A DNA stretch of 64,000 bases from Salvelinus alpinus (lineage: Eukaryota > Chordata > Actinopteri > Salmoniformes > Salmonidae). Where the stretch lies: NCBI RefSeq assembly GCF_045679555.1, contig NC_092092.1:5982517-6046516 (forward strand), written 5' to 3'. The notes under the pieces are model-generated. The model made no database searches and was not told the origin of the DNA. It saw only the letters and a program-made list of their open reading frames with translations. Positions 11,494-21,925 of this stretch are shown one piece after another (the stretch's first letter is position 1; each line of letters starts with the position of its first letter). A program made the translations under genes and the position numbers.

Positions 11494-11807
11494 GTGTGTC
11501 TTGCATCAGGTATACCGAGATGGCCAGTTTACAGAGGAGTATAGAGTGCAGTGATGTGTCCTATATGGAGCATTGGTGGCAAATCTGATGGCCGAAAGGT
11601 AAAGAACATCTAGTCGCTCGAGAGCACCCTTGCCTGCCGATCTATTAATCTAGCATGGGTAGGATGGTAATCTGAATCATGGTTCGTTTGGCAGCTGGGG
11701 TGAGAGGAGCGATTACGATAGAGGAAACCAAGTCTAGATTTAACCTTAGGCTATAGCTTGGATATGTGTTGAGAGAAGGACAGTGTACCGTCTAGCCATA
11801 CTCCCAA

Positions 11808-12408
11808 TTACTTGTATGAGTTGACTACCTCAAGCTCTAAACCCTCAGAGGTAGTAATCACACCTGTGGGGAGAGAGGCATTCTTCTTACCAAACCACAT
11901 GACCTTTGTTTTGGAGGTGTTCAGAACAAGGTTAAGGGCAGAGCAAGCTTGTTGGACACTAAGAACGCTTTGTTGTAGAGCGTTTAACACAAAATACAGG
12001 GAGGGACAAACTGAGTATAAGACTATTATGTGCACATAAATGGATGAGAGAGCTTCCTACTGCCTGAGCTATGTTGAGAAGAGCATGGGGCCTAGGATCG
12101 AGCCTTGGGGTACACCCTTGGTGACAGCAGTGGCTAAGACAGCAGATGTTCTGACTTAATACACTGCACTCTTGAGAGCGGTAGTTAGCAAACCAGGCCA
12201 ATGACCCCTCAGAGACAGCAATACTCCTTAGCAGACCCACAAGAATGGAATGGTCTACCATATCAAAAGCTTTGGCCAAGTCAATAAAAATACACTGCTT
12301 AGAATCAAGGGCAATGATGACATAATTTAGGACCTTTAAGGTTGCAGTGACATCATTAACCTGAGCAGAACCCAGATTGCATACCAGAAAGAATACTATA
12401 GACATCAA
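11808..12408 (-). pseudogene. LINE RT core fragments, active site lost
   Basis: The minus-strand frames read IDLAKAFDMVDHSILVGLLR (RT block 3) and NTSKTKVMWFGKK (thumb region). Between them the stretch that should encode the YADD box reads YAHNS-like after base changes and a frameshift. Confidence 0.85.
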
Positions 12409-12496
12409 GAAAACCAGTCAGTTGATTATTCACAAGTTTTGATAAACAGGGCAAGATAGAAATTGGCCTATAACAGTTAGGATCAGCTTGATCTCC

Positions 12497-12637
12497 CCTT
12501 ATTTTTATTTATTTAACTAGGCAAGTCAGTTAAGAACAAATTCTGATTTACAATGACAGCCTACACCGGCTAAACCCGGACGACGCTGGGCCATGGGACT
12601 CCCAATCACGGCCGGTTGTGATACAGCCCTTTAAATA
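12497..12637 (-). repeat. HpaI-type SINE, 3' two-thirds
   Basis: The minus-strand tail (ttatttaactaggcaagtca on the plus strand) and body (gactcccaatcacggccgg) are present; the tRNA head is missing. It is inserted in the LINE at 10378-12740. Confidence 0.9.
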
Positions 12638-13097
12638 AAGGACGCACCGTGGCTGCCTTCCCAGCACCGGAAACTTCCTCAGAGAGGAGAAACAGGTTAA
12701 AAAAGATGAGAGATAAGCTCGGCGATGTTGTGTTGATTTAGTTACATTTTTACTAAATAGTAAATTATAAATAGTATGTAGTACTATTAGTACACAGACC
12801 GACTAGGATATGGCCAGTTTGTTGGAGGAAATCAGTTTGAGTACGGTAAGGCGCAGAATAATCACTAAGCTTGATTACATTACGAGTAGCATAGTTATGT
12901 GGGATGCAAGGTGATTTACATCAGTTATTCTGTGTAGTCTGACTGCCAGCTAGTGAGATGTCAGAACACAATGTACATCTTGTAAAAAGTGGACCGATGC
13001 TCTCTAGGTAACTGAGATATGGTGGATCTGTAACTAGGCCAGCCCAGTACAGCTCGGTCCACTTCAGCTCAGTAGTGTAAAAAGGGTATGAACTTAC

Positions 13098-13206
13098 CGC
13101 TGCTTCCACAGTCTGCACAGGACAGAAGCTCCTCTGACCTCTTGTCCCGATTGGACTCTTTCGTTCCCAAACAGAAACTGCATATTGGGATGGGGTCAGC
13201 GCGTAG
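13098..13206 (-). CDS. kat6b: KAT6B exon encoding the start of the first PHD finger
   Basis: KAT6B (MORF) is a MYST-family histone H3 lysine acetyltransferase acting in nuclear BRPF complexes; its double PHD finger reads acetylated histone tails. This 109-bp exon follows an AG acceptor (tctctccccag) and ends at a G/gtaagt donor. It reads [20 protein letters not shown], then [17 protein letters not shown]; the [18 protein letters not shown] core is identical to mammalian KAT6B and differs from KAT6A. Four cysteines of the first zinc site are present. It enters in phase 0, matching the donor of the exon at 27339-28004, and leaves in phase 1. The next exon lies left of the window. A 48-bp array of its own 5' boundary precedes it. 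Confidence 0.93.
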
Positions 13207-13553
13207 CTGGGGAGAGAAACAGAAACTGCATATTGGGATGGGGTCAGCGCGTAGCTGGGGAGAGAAACAGAAACTGCATATTGGGATGGGATCAGCGCGT
13301 AGCTGGGGAGAGAAACAGAAACTGCGTGGTCCAATGTGGTAGAGCACGGCGCTTGAAATGCCAGGGTTGTGGGTTCAACTCCTACGTGGGACCAGTACAA
13401 CAACAAAAAATATGAACTCACTACTGTAAGTCTCTCTGGATAAGAGCGTCTGCTAAATTACTAAAATATAAAATGTAATGCATTTTGGGATGGGGTCAAA
13501 GCATAGCTGGAAAGAGAAACACAAACTGCATTTTGGGATGGGGTCAGTAGAAA
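13172..13553. repeat. 48-bp minisatellite made from the KAT6B exon 5' boundary, split by a SINE
   Basis: The unit (plus strand cagaaactgcatattggg through gggagagaaa) contains, on the minus strand, a polypyrimidine tract, the AG acceptor and the first about 28 exon bases. Three nearly identical acceptors sit at 13207, 13255 and 13303 with a period of 48 bp. A diverged fourth copy at about 13507 and a partial fifth lie beyond a SINE inserted at 13327-13482. Confidence 0.93.
13327..13482 (+). repeat. tRNA-derived SINE with both polymerase III boxes
   Basis: It has an A-box-like tggtagagcac, a B-box-like gggttcaactcc and the teleost tail ctctggataagagcgtctgc. It is inserted within the 48-bp array. 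The same tail occurs alone near 21740-21785. Confidence 0.88.
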
Positions 13554-13559
13554 GTGTCA

Positions 13560-14034
13560 GAATGGACGAGGAGAAGCATGATATGCGGTAAATAATATCT
13601 GTATTCTCTGGCATGCTGTATGAAAGACAAACGATGTTATAATGGATGCCAATAAAGTCATCCTAAGCCCTCAGTACTGTAAGGTGCTGCGGATGTGACT
13701 AAAACCCATCTTTTCCGTGTACCCTTTGTACAGAGGTACTCTACCGTAATATATGTAAAAGACTGGCCTTCATCCATTCAATCATCTGAAAGGGGGATGT
13801 GATCATCTGAAAAAGTGAGTTTTTAAAAAAGGGGCTTAATCCAATTAAGAAAGCTTTACACTACAGTTAGACAGGATCTCAAATCAATGGGCTTTATTGG
13901 CATGGGAAACATGTTTATAAATAGATAAACAAAAGTGAAAAACAGTAAAAACACACAAAAAAAGTTTCCCAAAGAGACATTATATTATATTGTGGCTTTG
14001 TATCTCTCTCTCACTACAAAGAGTCTAGGACCTC
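13560..14034. other. No gene recognised; KAT6B intron
   Basis: This stretch lies between two identified KAT6B exons on the transcript. It holds no recognisable coding sequence or repeat. Confidence 0.5.
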
Positions 14035-14298
14035 TATAACAGGGGGGTGTCAGGGGAAGGCCCTAAAAATGGTCAAAGACTCCAGCCACCCAAGTCATAG
14101 ACTCTCCGCACAGCAAGCAGTCAGGAACCAACAAGACATGGAACAGTTTCTACCCCGAAGCCATAAGACTGCTAAATAGTTAGTTAAATAGTTAACCAAT
14201 AGCTACCCGGACTATATGCATTGAGCCTTTTGACTGATCACATACACTGCTGCTACTGTTTATCATCTATCCTGTTGCCTAGTCACTCTATCCCTCAA
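14035..14298 (+). mobile_element. LINE 3' fragment
   Basis: The piece contains gacatggaacagtttctacc, ccccgaagccataagactgc and tagctacccggactatatgc, the usual end of a fish LINE ORF and its 3' flank. It is related to the fragment at 3886-4123. A Tc1 relic starts immediately after it. Confidence 0.75.
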
Positions 14299-14300
14299 TA

Positions 14301-15040
14301 CAGTGCATTCAGAAAGTATTCAGACTCGTTGACTTTTTACATTTTTGTTACATTACAGCCTTATTCTAAAATATATTAAATACCATCTCAATCTACACAT
14401 AATACCCCATAATGACAAAGCGAAAACAGTTTTAGAAATGTTTGCAAATGTATTAAAAAAAATTGACTTTAAATTGAGCTCAGGTGCATCCTGTTTCCAT
14501 TGATCATCCTTGATTGGAGTCCACCTGTGGTAAATTAAATTGATTGGACATGATTTGAAAGGCACACACCTGTCTATATAAAAAGGTCCCACAGTTGACA
14601 GTGCATGTCAGAGCAAAAACCAAGCCATGAGGTCGAAGGAATTGTCCATAGAGCTCAGAGACAGAATTGTGCTGAGGCACAGATCTGGGGAAGGGTACAA
14701 AAACATTTCTGCAGCATTGAAGCTCCCCAAGATCACAGTGGCCTCCATCATTCTTAAATGGAAGAAGTTTGGAACCACCAAGACTCTTCCTAGAGCTGGC
14801 CGCCCAGGCAAACAGAGCAATCGGGGGAGAAGGGCCTTGGTCAGGGAGGTGATCAAGAACCCGATGGTCACTCTGACAGAGCTCTAGAGTTCCTCTATGG
14901 AGATGGGATGAGCCTTCCAGAAGGACAACCATCCCTGCAGCACTCCACCAATCAGGCCTTTATGGTAGAGTGGCCAGACGGAAGCCACTCCTCTGTAAAA
15001 GGCACATGACAGTCCGCTTGGAGTTTGACAAATGGCACCT
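14301..15040 (+). mobile_element. Tc1-like transposon, 3' truncated
   Basis: It starts at a TA (14299-14300) with cagtgcattcagaaagtatt and has the usual leader before a transposase start at 14627. The element stops after about 740 bp, where its sequence passes into unrelated DNA. The same family occurs at 50888-52412 and 63240-64000. Confidence 0.9.
14627..14887 (+). pseudogene. Tc1 transposase N-terminal fragment
   Basis: The 86-residue frame starts MRSKELSIELRDRIVLRHRS and contains the paired-like DNA-binding domain and the GRPGKQSNRGRR hook. It ends at a TAG where the copy at 51204 reads CAG. The catalytic domain is absent. Confidence 0.92.
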
Positions 15041-15369
15041 CCTGGATCAAGATCCCTGTTGCCGGAATTGTTTTGTGCGTCCCCAAAAAACTTTGAATAA
15101 CATATTTTTTAGATAGAGCCCCTTTGTGTGCACTTCCGGTAATACCGTATCCCCGGTATGCTACTGAAACGGTATGCACATCTGCATACTGCTAAATATC
15201 AGCTTGCCTCAGTCTACGTTAAGACAATAACTCTTGAATGAATGCTAGTGCTGATTTTTATTTTTTTATATTTCACCTTTATTTAACCAGGTGTTTCATT
15301 CTTGTAGCTACACCACACTTTCATCAGCTCTTCAACAAACTATTATAGTTGAACAGAATATAGGATATT

Positions 15370-15640
15370 ATAAACTGAGTGGTTCGAGCTCTGAACGCCG
15401 ATTGTCTGACAGCCGTGGAATATCAGACGGTATACCACGTGTATGACTATTTTTATTTATTTTTACTGCTTTAATTACGTTGGTAAACAGTTTATTACAG
15501 CATTAAGTCACCTCGGGGGTTTGTGATATATGGCCAATATACCACGGCTAAGGGCTGTGTCCAGGCGTGACGCGGCGTGCTTAAGAACAGCCCTTAGTGG
15601 TGGAATATTAGCCATATACCGCATCTCCTCAGGCCTTATT
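15370..15640. mobile_element. MITE-like repeat with inverted arms
   Basis: The arms ccgtggaatatcagacggta and the distal taccacggctaagggctgt followed by ccatataccgc form a partly self-complementary structure around a T-rich middle. The family is not certain. Confidence 0.5.
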
Positions 15641-15644
15641 GCTT

Positions 15645-15785
15645 AAATTTTCCACTTGGCGGATATGCCACTCATCCAAAGTGACTTACAGTATGGTACA
15701 GGGAGTGCATATTTAGTATGAGTATCGACCACCACGGGAACTGAACTCACGACCTTGGCTAGACGGGCATCATGTCATTGTGAAA
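15645..15785 (-). repeat. Degenerate tRNA-related SINE
   Basis: The string ccaaagtgacttacagtatg and the B-box-like segment around gggaactgaactcacgacct resemble the SINE at 26937-27090. It is heavily diverged. Confidence 0.4.
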
Positions 15786-15943
15786 AATGGGTCACAGAAA
15801 GTAGAAACAGGAAGTTGCTCTATCAAACAGTTGGTTTTTCAAGCTCTGTCCTTTAAAGTACTTCAAATCAGGAGGGCTGTCGGTCTCTAGTACGTAGGCC
15901 TATCTAGCCTAAATAGGATGGACATTTGCATTTGATCACAATA

Positions 15944-17225
15944 CAGTTGATGTCGGAAGTTTACATACACTTAGGTTGAGGCATTAAAACTCGTTTTAGA
16001 ACCCCTCCACACATTTCTTGTTAACAAACTATAGTTTTGGCAAGTCGGTTATGACATCTACTTTGTGCATAACACAAGTAGTTTTTCCAACAATTGTTTA
16101 CAGACAGATTATTTCACTGTATCACAATTCCAGTGGGTCAGAAGTTTACATACACTAAGTTGACTGTGCCTTTAAACAGCTTGGAAAATTCCAGAAAATG
16201 ATTTAATGGCTTTAGAAGCCTCTGATAGGCTTATTGACATCATTTGAGTCAATTGGAGGTGTACCTGTGGATCTATTTCAAGGCCTACCTTCAAACGCAG
16301 TGCCTCTTTGCTTGACATCATGGGAAAATCAAAAGAAATCAGCCAAGACCTCAGAAAAAAAATTGTAGACCTCCACAAGTCTGGTTCATCCTTGGGAGCA
16401 ATTTCCAAACGCCTGAAGGTACCACGTTCATCTGTACAAACAATAGTACGCAAGTATAAACACCATGGGACCATGCAGCCGTCATACCGCTAAGGAAGGA
16501 GACGCGCTCTGTCTCCTGGAGATGAACGTACTTTGGTGCGAAAAGTGCAAATCAATCCCAGAACAGCAAAGGACCTTGTGAAGATGCTGGAAGAAACAGG
16601 TACAAAAGTATCTATATCCACAGTAAAACGAGTCCTATATCGACATAACCTGAAAGGCCGCTCAGCAAGGAAGAAGCCACTGCGCTGTGGGTCTTCCAAA
16701 TGGACAACGACTCCAAGCATACTTCCAAAGTTGTGGCAAAATGGCTTAAGGACAACAAAGTCAAGGTATTGGAGTGGCCATCACAAAGTCCTGACCTCAA
16801 ACCTACAGAAAATTTGTGGGCAGAACTGAGAAAACATGTGCGAGCAAGGAGGCCTACAAACCTGACTCAGTTACACCAGCTCTGTCAGGAGGAATGGGCC
16901 CAAATTCACCCAACTTATTGTGGGAAGCTTGTGGAAGGCTACCCGAAACGTTTGACCCAAGTTAAACAAATTAAAGGCAATGCTACCAAATACTAATTGA
17001 CTGTATGCAAACTTCTGACCCACTGGGAATGTGATGAAAGAAATAAAAGCTGAAAGAAATAATTCTCTCTACTATTATTCTGACATTTCACATTCTTAAA
17101 ATAAAGTGTTGATCCTAACTGACCTAAAGACAGGGAATTTTTACTAGGATTAAATGTCAGGAATTGTGAAAAACTGAGTTTAAATGCATTTGGCTAAGGT
17201 ATACGTAAACTTCCGACTTCAACTG
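15944..17225 (+). mobile_element. Tc1-like transposon with Sleeping Beauty-type ends, internally deleted
   Basis: Both ends carry cagttgatgtcggaagttt (left) and its inverted copy (right), flanked by TA at 15942-15943 and 17226-17227. The inner direct repeat motif (cagtgggtcagaagtttaca) of the left arm is also present. These are features of the salmonid Tc1 group from which Sleeping Beauty was derived. The gene inside is deleted in the middle. Confidence 0.95.
16320..16996 (+). pseudogene. Sleeping Beauty-type Tc1 transposase, dead copy
   Basis: The reading frame starts [20 protein letters not shown] and ends KGNATKY, both typical of the family. From start to stop the copy is 677 bp against about 1,020 bp for an intact gene, so roughly 345 bp is missing. 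The loss removes the WSDE catalytic segment and joins a KKPL codon run to the sequence before MDNDSKHTS, changing frame. A TAA follows MQPSYR where a Ser codon is expected. The DNPIEN motif is altered to DLKPTEN. It cannot make an active enzyme. Confidence 0.95.
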
Positions 17226-17325
17226 TATATCACATCACAAAACTACTGTTTCCACCAAAGATGCAAATTAAGATTCAACTTCATGTTCAAGGCCATAGGT
17301 GTTTGGAGCATTTATATTCAAACCA

Positions 17326-17940
17326 CCAGAACTGTTCAAACCTCTTCCAAAATCACCAGAACTGTTCAAACCTCTTCCAAAATCACCAGAACTGTTCAAA
17401 CCTCTTCCAAAATCACCAGAACTGTTCAAACCTCTTCCAAAATCACCAGAACTGTTCAAACCTCTTCCAAAATCACCAGAACTGTTCAAACCTCTTCCAA
17501 AATCACCAGAACTGTTCAAACCTCTTCCAAAATCACCAGAACTGTTCAAACCTCTTCCAAAATCACCAGAACTGTTCAAACCTCTTCCAAAATCACCAGA
17601 ACTGTTCAAACCTCTTCCAAAATCACCAGAACTGTTCAAACCTCTTCCAAAATCACCAGAACTGTTCAAACCTCTTCCAAAATCACCAGAACTGTTCAAA
17701 CCTCTTCCAAAATCACCAGAACTGTTCAAACCTCTTCCAAAATCACCAGAACTGTTCAAACCTCTTCCAAAATCACCAGAACTGTTCAAACCTCTTCCAA
17801 AATCACCAGAACTGTTCAAACCTCTTCCAAAATCACCAGAACTGTTCAAACCTCTTCCAAAATCACCAGAACTGTTCAAACCTCTTCCAAAATCACCAGA
17901 ACTGTTCAAACCTCTTCCAAAATCACCAGAACTGTTGAAA
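17326..17940. repeat. 30-bp minisatellite, about 20 essentially identical copies
   Basis: The unit ccagaactgttcaaacctct plus tccaaaatca repeats with no visible variants over 20 full copies; only the last partial unit differs. Homogeneity implies very recent expansion or an assembly artefact. Long repeat-peptide ORFs across it are by-products. Confidence 0.98.
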
Positions 17941-18261
17941 CTCTAGTAAGTATCTAAATAGGCTGCTTCTTCTGCACTTGATCACAATAAATCATTCACA
18001 AGCATAGGCTACTTTACATCCCCTGTATCCCCCAAAGCTGCAAATTAAAGATTTAACTAGATGTGAAAGGCCTAGGTGTTTGGAACAAATAGTAATCTGC
18101 AGGGATGTTATAGTGAAATAGCTACAAGGGCCCAGTTTTTCATTGTGATAACTAAACAATTGGCCAGTGGGACCACATGAAAAACAAAGGCATTGTTACG
18201 ATAAGGATAGACCTTAGTTGACCTGTCTCAGGGACTAGCTAGAAATAGGACTCACTTTTTA

Positions 18262-18702
18262 GGTAACCTGAGCATATGAGCCTTTTTAGTGTCACATCAC
18301 AGCTAACCTGAGCATATGAGCCTTTTTAGAGTGTCACATCACAGCTAACCTGATCATATGAGCCTTTTTAGAGTGTCACATCACAGCTAACCTGAGCACA
18401 TGAGCCTTTTTAGAGTGTCACATCACAGCTAACCTGAGCACATGAGCCTTTTTAGGTGTTACATCACAGCTAACCTGAGCACATGAGCCTTTTTAGAGTG
18501 TTACATCACAGCTAACCTGAGCATATGAGCCTTTTTAGAGTGTCACATCACAGCTAACCTGAGCACATGAGCCTTTTTAGAGTGTCACATCACAGCTAAC
18601 CTGAGCATATGAGCCTTTTTAGAGTGTCACATCACAGCTAACCTGAGCATATGAGCCTTTTTAGAGTGTCACATCACAGCTAACCTGAGCACATGAGCCT
18701 AA
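18262..18702. repeat. 42-bp minisatellite, about 10.5 copies
   Basis: The unit agctaacctgagcatatgag then cctttttagagtgtcacatc varies at gcatat or gcacat and by small deletions in gagtgtc. It lies 320 bp after the 30-bp array. Confidence 0.95.
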
Positions 18703-19480
18703 GATGATATAACAAGTGCAATGCATCTGTAGTTGATAAAGTCAAATCTCACAAGTTACATGGCACTTCAAAAAATTTATAAAAGCGAATATGGCTAACA
18801 AATAAAAAGTCTAGCCTGGTCCAGACTGGGCTTGTCATTGGAGATGTTTTACAGCAGGGAAAAGCTTGTGACTGGTGATTAAACCAAGAGAAATAAATAA
18901 AAAACTCAAAGTGGAGCTCATCTGAAACAGAACAGAAAAAAATAAAAAAAATTAGACAGCTGAAGAAGATTCCGCTGATTGACTAGGGGATTCCAAATGA
19001 AGTACATTACAGGAAATTAGAGTGCTTGAAAGAGACACAGTTGTGTTCCGCAAAGGGGGGGGGAGGTTCTATTAGAACACTGCTGCTGTTCTAGAAGCCA
19101 GGCAGAGCTGCACTGAAGAACAGGTTACATAACAGTGAGGGGAGTGAAAAAACAAACATCTCATTCCTTGCCTTTGTTCCTGCCAAAACACTTTAGAATC
19201 TAATAAACTTTCACCCAAGAAATGCTCTTTTCTAAGACTTTCTCATTTCCTATACCCACTAGTTATGAGTTGCAAGGACTAGGACATCCTTTTGAAATAC
19301 ACAGTGAACTAGAAGAGCTTAGTGATGTCACCACCAAAATAGCACGAGAGCAGTGTTATTGTAAGTGTACAAAAGGAGACGGGACGAGACATTTCAATTT
19401 AGGAGAGATTCTATTTTTTATTTTTTTTATTATTATCAATAATATGCTTTTTATTAGAGGACGACAGTGTCTTAACATTT
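18703..19480. other. No feature recognised
   Basis: A/T-rich sequence with short homopolymers. No exon, RNA gene or repeat family can be supported. Confidence 0.4.
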
Positions 19481-19619
19481 GAGTTTCACTTGGGTCTGAC
19501 CAGACACCGAAACCTGTCACTGCACAGTCAAGGGTGTTATTTCCTGATATTCATAATGAAACTGAAGGGTAGATAATGTCTCCAATAGTGGAAATTGCCA
19601 TCTCGAATGGTTTGCTGTA

Positions 19620-20016
19620 GGCATGTTGGTAATGGGGTGCACATTGTGCTGAACACAGATGGTATTTAAGGGCTGCTGGGCCAGTGCTCGAGATGGCATG
19701 AGAGATGTTGGAAGAGCTATACGGCTGTTCAGCTCTCCCTCTAAGTTGTTAAAGCCTTTTATCTTGTCTCTCCCCTGTTGGGTTTGCTACACGTTTATTT
19801 TTACTCTCTAACCTAAGTTGGGAAGGGGTTTTCTTTTCCTTTAGCTTGTCTGATATCAAGCACATCTAGTCGGTGTCCACGGTGGGTGTTTGTTAAGACC
19901 CTGCCTTCCAGAACCAATTTTAAAACCCCACCCGTTTCATTTTGGTTGTCAGCGGTTCATTTATAAAGTTCTGAGTGACGATTTTGTTTTGCGTTCTTGT
20001 TTGGGGAACGTAACAA
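19620..20016 (+). mobile_element. LTR of a Gypsy-type retrotransposon (partial)
   Basis: A TATA-like tatttaagg is followed by about 380 bp that resembles the segment at 23620-23850. The segment ends ggggaacgtaaca, and right after it comes tggaggtcgcatccgggatc, which looks like a tRNA primer-binding site. The U3 part is not well defined. Confidence 0.65.
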
Positions 20017-20092
20017 AATGGAGGTCGCATCCGGGATCTTGTTTCCCAGGAGTACGGTAGTCACTCTAAATCACCTACTCTGAAGCTCTACT

Positions 20093-21160
20093 GTGCCCAT
20101 ATGAGTGTTCAAAAGGCACTTTTGTGGTGGAGTTTGTCACTAACAACCACTCAGAAGCGTTCTAAGATTGGTAAAAAAAAAAATCTGTGGAAACTTGCAT
20201 TAAAACCACTCACACTGATATGCGAGCATTTGTGGGGAACCCTACCTGGGAAAAACTGGATAAAATGTAGAAAAAGGAAAGAACAGCTAATCTTTGCAAA
20301 GCATTATGAAAAGGGTCCTACGGGTAGTAGAGTACAACCTGTAGACGTGCATCTGAGATGGAACTAAATGGCTAAATGGGCGCAACAGAGATTGGAGTTG
20401 GAGCAGGTGTCATTTGTTTTTAAAACCAGATAGAACTGGGAGGCCACCACAGCAACACTAGAACAAGATGAACGTGCAGCCAGAGAACGTTAGTATTCCA
20501 TTCCATTAAAAGAAATAAGAGATGGAAGCATTTTGATTGAAGTCAAGTCATCCTGCACCGTCAAAAGAGTTAGATCTTGATCGGAACAGCTGGCTTGTAC
20601 CGGCTTTCAACGAAAAAGAAGGTGGACGTATATTTTACTCTGTTTGAGCGGATTGCCACATCTCTAAAATGGCCGTGAGATATCTGGTGACTGCTCCTTG
20701 TGGTAAAAGCTCAGAAAGTGTACGTCATGACACTGATTAAAGCTGCTATCCTTCGGGCTTACGAGTTGGTCCCAGAGGCATACATACAACAGTTCCGTAA
20801 ATAACGAAAAACAGAGTCGCAAAGTCCTGTTGAATTTGCAAGAGAACAAGCATGTCTTTTTTGATCGGTGGCGTGGTTCACGAGGTCAAGGCCCTCGAGG
20901 ATTGAAAAGACACTCATACTTCTCGAGCAGTTTCAAGAATTGCCTTCATGAAAGAGTTGCTACCTACATTTACTCACTCTTGAGAAAGCTAAAGTCCTTG
21001 CAGATATGTTTTGTTATCCCTATGCAAAAAGCAATCCAGAAGTCACCCCCTACTGCAAGGATTCAAACTTTTTCTACAGTGCCCAAAGACAAGACATCGT
21101 CAGAAACCTGGTACTTCGTATCCAGCAGTTTGTCATTACCGCCATGAGAGAAATGACAGT
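20093..21160 (+). pseudogene. Gypsy-type gag relic
   Basis: Scattered frames contain gag hallmarks of the fish Gypsy group: a FTLFERIATSLKWP-like segment near 20630-20680, an AAILRAYELVPEAYIQQFR-like segment near 20745-20800, and CLHERVATY near 20940 in the 105-aa frame. Numerous stops and frameshifts separate them. No protease, RT or integrase follows. Confidence 0.7.
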
Positions 21161-21504
21161 CTCTCAGTGTTAGGATAAGATTACTTTATTGGGAAATCGC
21201 ACACAAGGTCTAAACAAAATCTGACTTCCACTTTTAACCCAAACCCCTTCGAAAAGACAGACCGTTTATTAATTTATTTATTTTTATCTGCTGCTGCGCA
21301 TGTTGTGTATTTTGTGGAATTGCATTAGACATATGGGGAAAATGTAATTGCCCCAGGTCATCATTTTATATTTTCGGGAAATGTGAAGTGTTCCCGGGAC
21401 AGTCCCGGGATCCCGGTTACCCATGTTAGAGGGAGTGTTTTTTTAAAAGTTTATTTTGGTCGTGAGCAAACTGGTCCAACAAATAGATGCGTCTATATTT
21501 ATTG

Positions 21505-21680
21505 TCTGGGGGGGGAAAAAATGGGGGAGGTGTTACGGTTCTCTCATTAGCATGGGGTGCTGATTGGAGTCACCTCGTCAGCCTGTGTTGCACCTGCGAC
21601 GTCACAGGTTGTTTAACCCCGGGGGAATTGCCCCCGAGCCTCCCTGAATTTGGTGATCGCTACTAAAGAGGAAAAATGTA
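21505..21680 (+). mobile_element. Probable polypurine tract and start of the 3' LTR
   Basis: A purine run (ggggggaaaaaatgggggag) is followed directly by tgttacggttctctcattag, the expected layout of a polypurine tract and an LTR beginning TG. The LTR is cut off after about 150 bp. Confidence 0.5.
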
Positions 21681-21734
21681 CTTACTATGCCTGTGATGTG
21701 GTTGTCCAACATAGTTTTAAGATGAATGCACTAA

Positions 21735-21785
21735 GTGTAAGTCACTCTGGATAATAGTGTCTGCTAAATGACTCAAATGTAATGA
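21735..21785 (+). repeat. SINE tail fragment
   Basis: The string taagtcactctggataatag and tgtctgctaaatgactc is the 3' tail found in the SINE at 13327-13482. Confidence 0.7.
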
Positions 21786-21925
21786 CGAGGGTTTGAGTAG
21801 AGGACTAACTGGTGTTTCCAAGTGGCCCAACACACACACACACACACCTCTCCAAAGTGTCCACAGTTCCTAAGTAATTTCAATGCACTTATGATTCATA
21901 AAAGAGTCAACTATAAGGTTCTTTT

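Larger units (their letters stand above)
10378..12740 (-). mobile_element. Decayed LINE whose 3' UTR carries a large tandem expansion
   Basis: The 3' end on the minus strand is the SINE-shared tail at 10378-10440. Above it are the expanded repeat (10562-11150), the C-terminal ORF (11209-11493), an RT part (11808-12408) and more RT sequence to about 12740. An HpaI-type SINE is inserted at 12497-12637. The YADD active-site region near 12025-12035 is frameshifted. The element is inactive. Confidence 0.85.

Noticed and set aside
17184..17957. 257-aa repeat protein (RTVQTSSKIT units) and three sister ORFs
   Set aside because: The 30-bp period keeps four frames open at once; there is no initiation context, conserved flank or splice signal.
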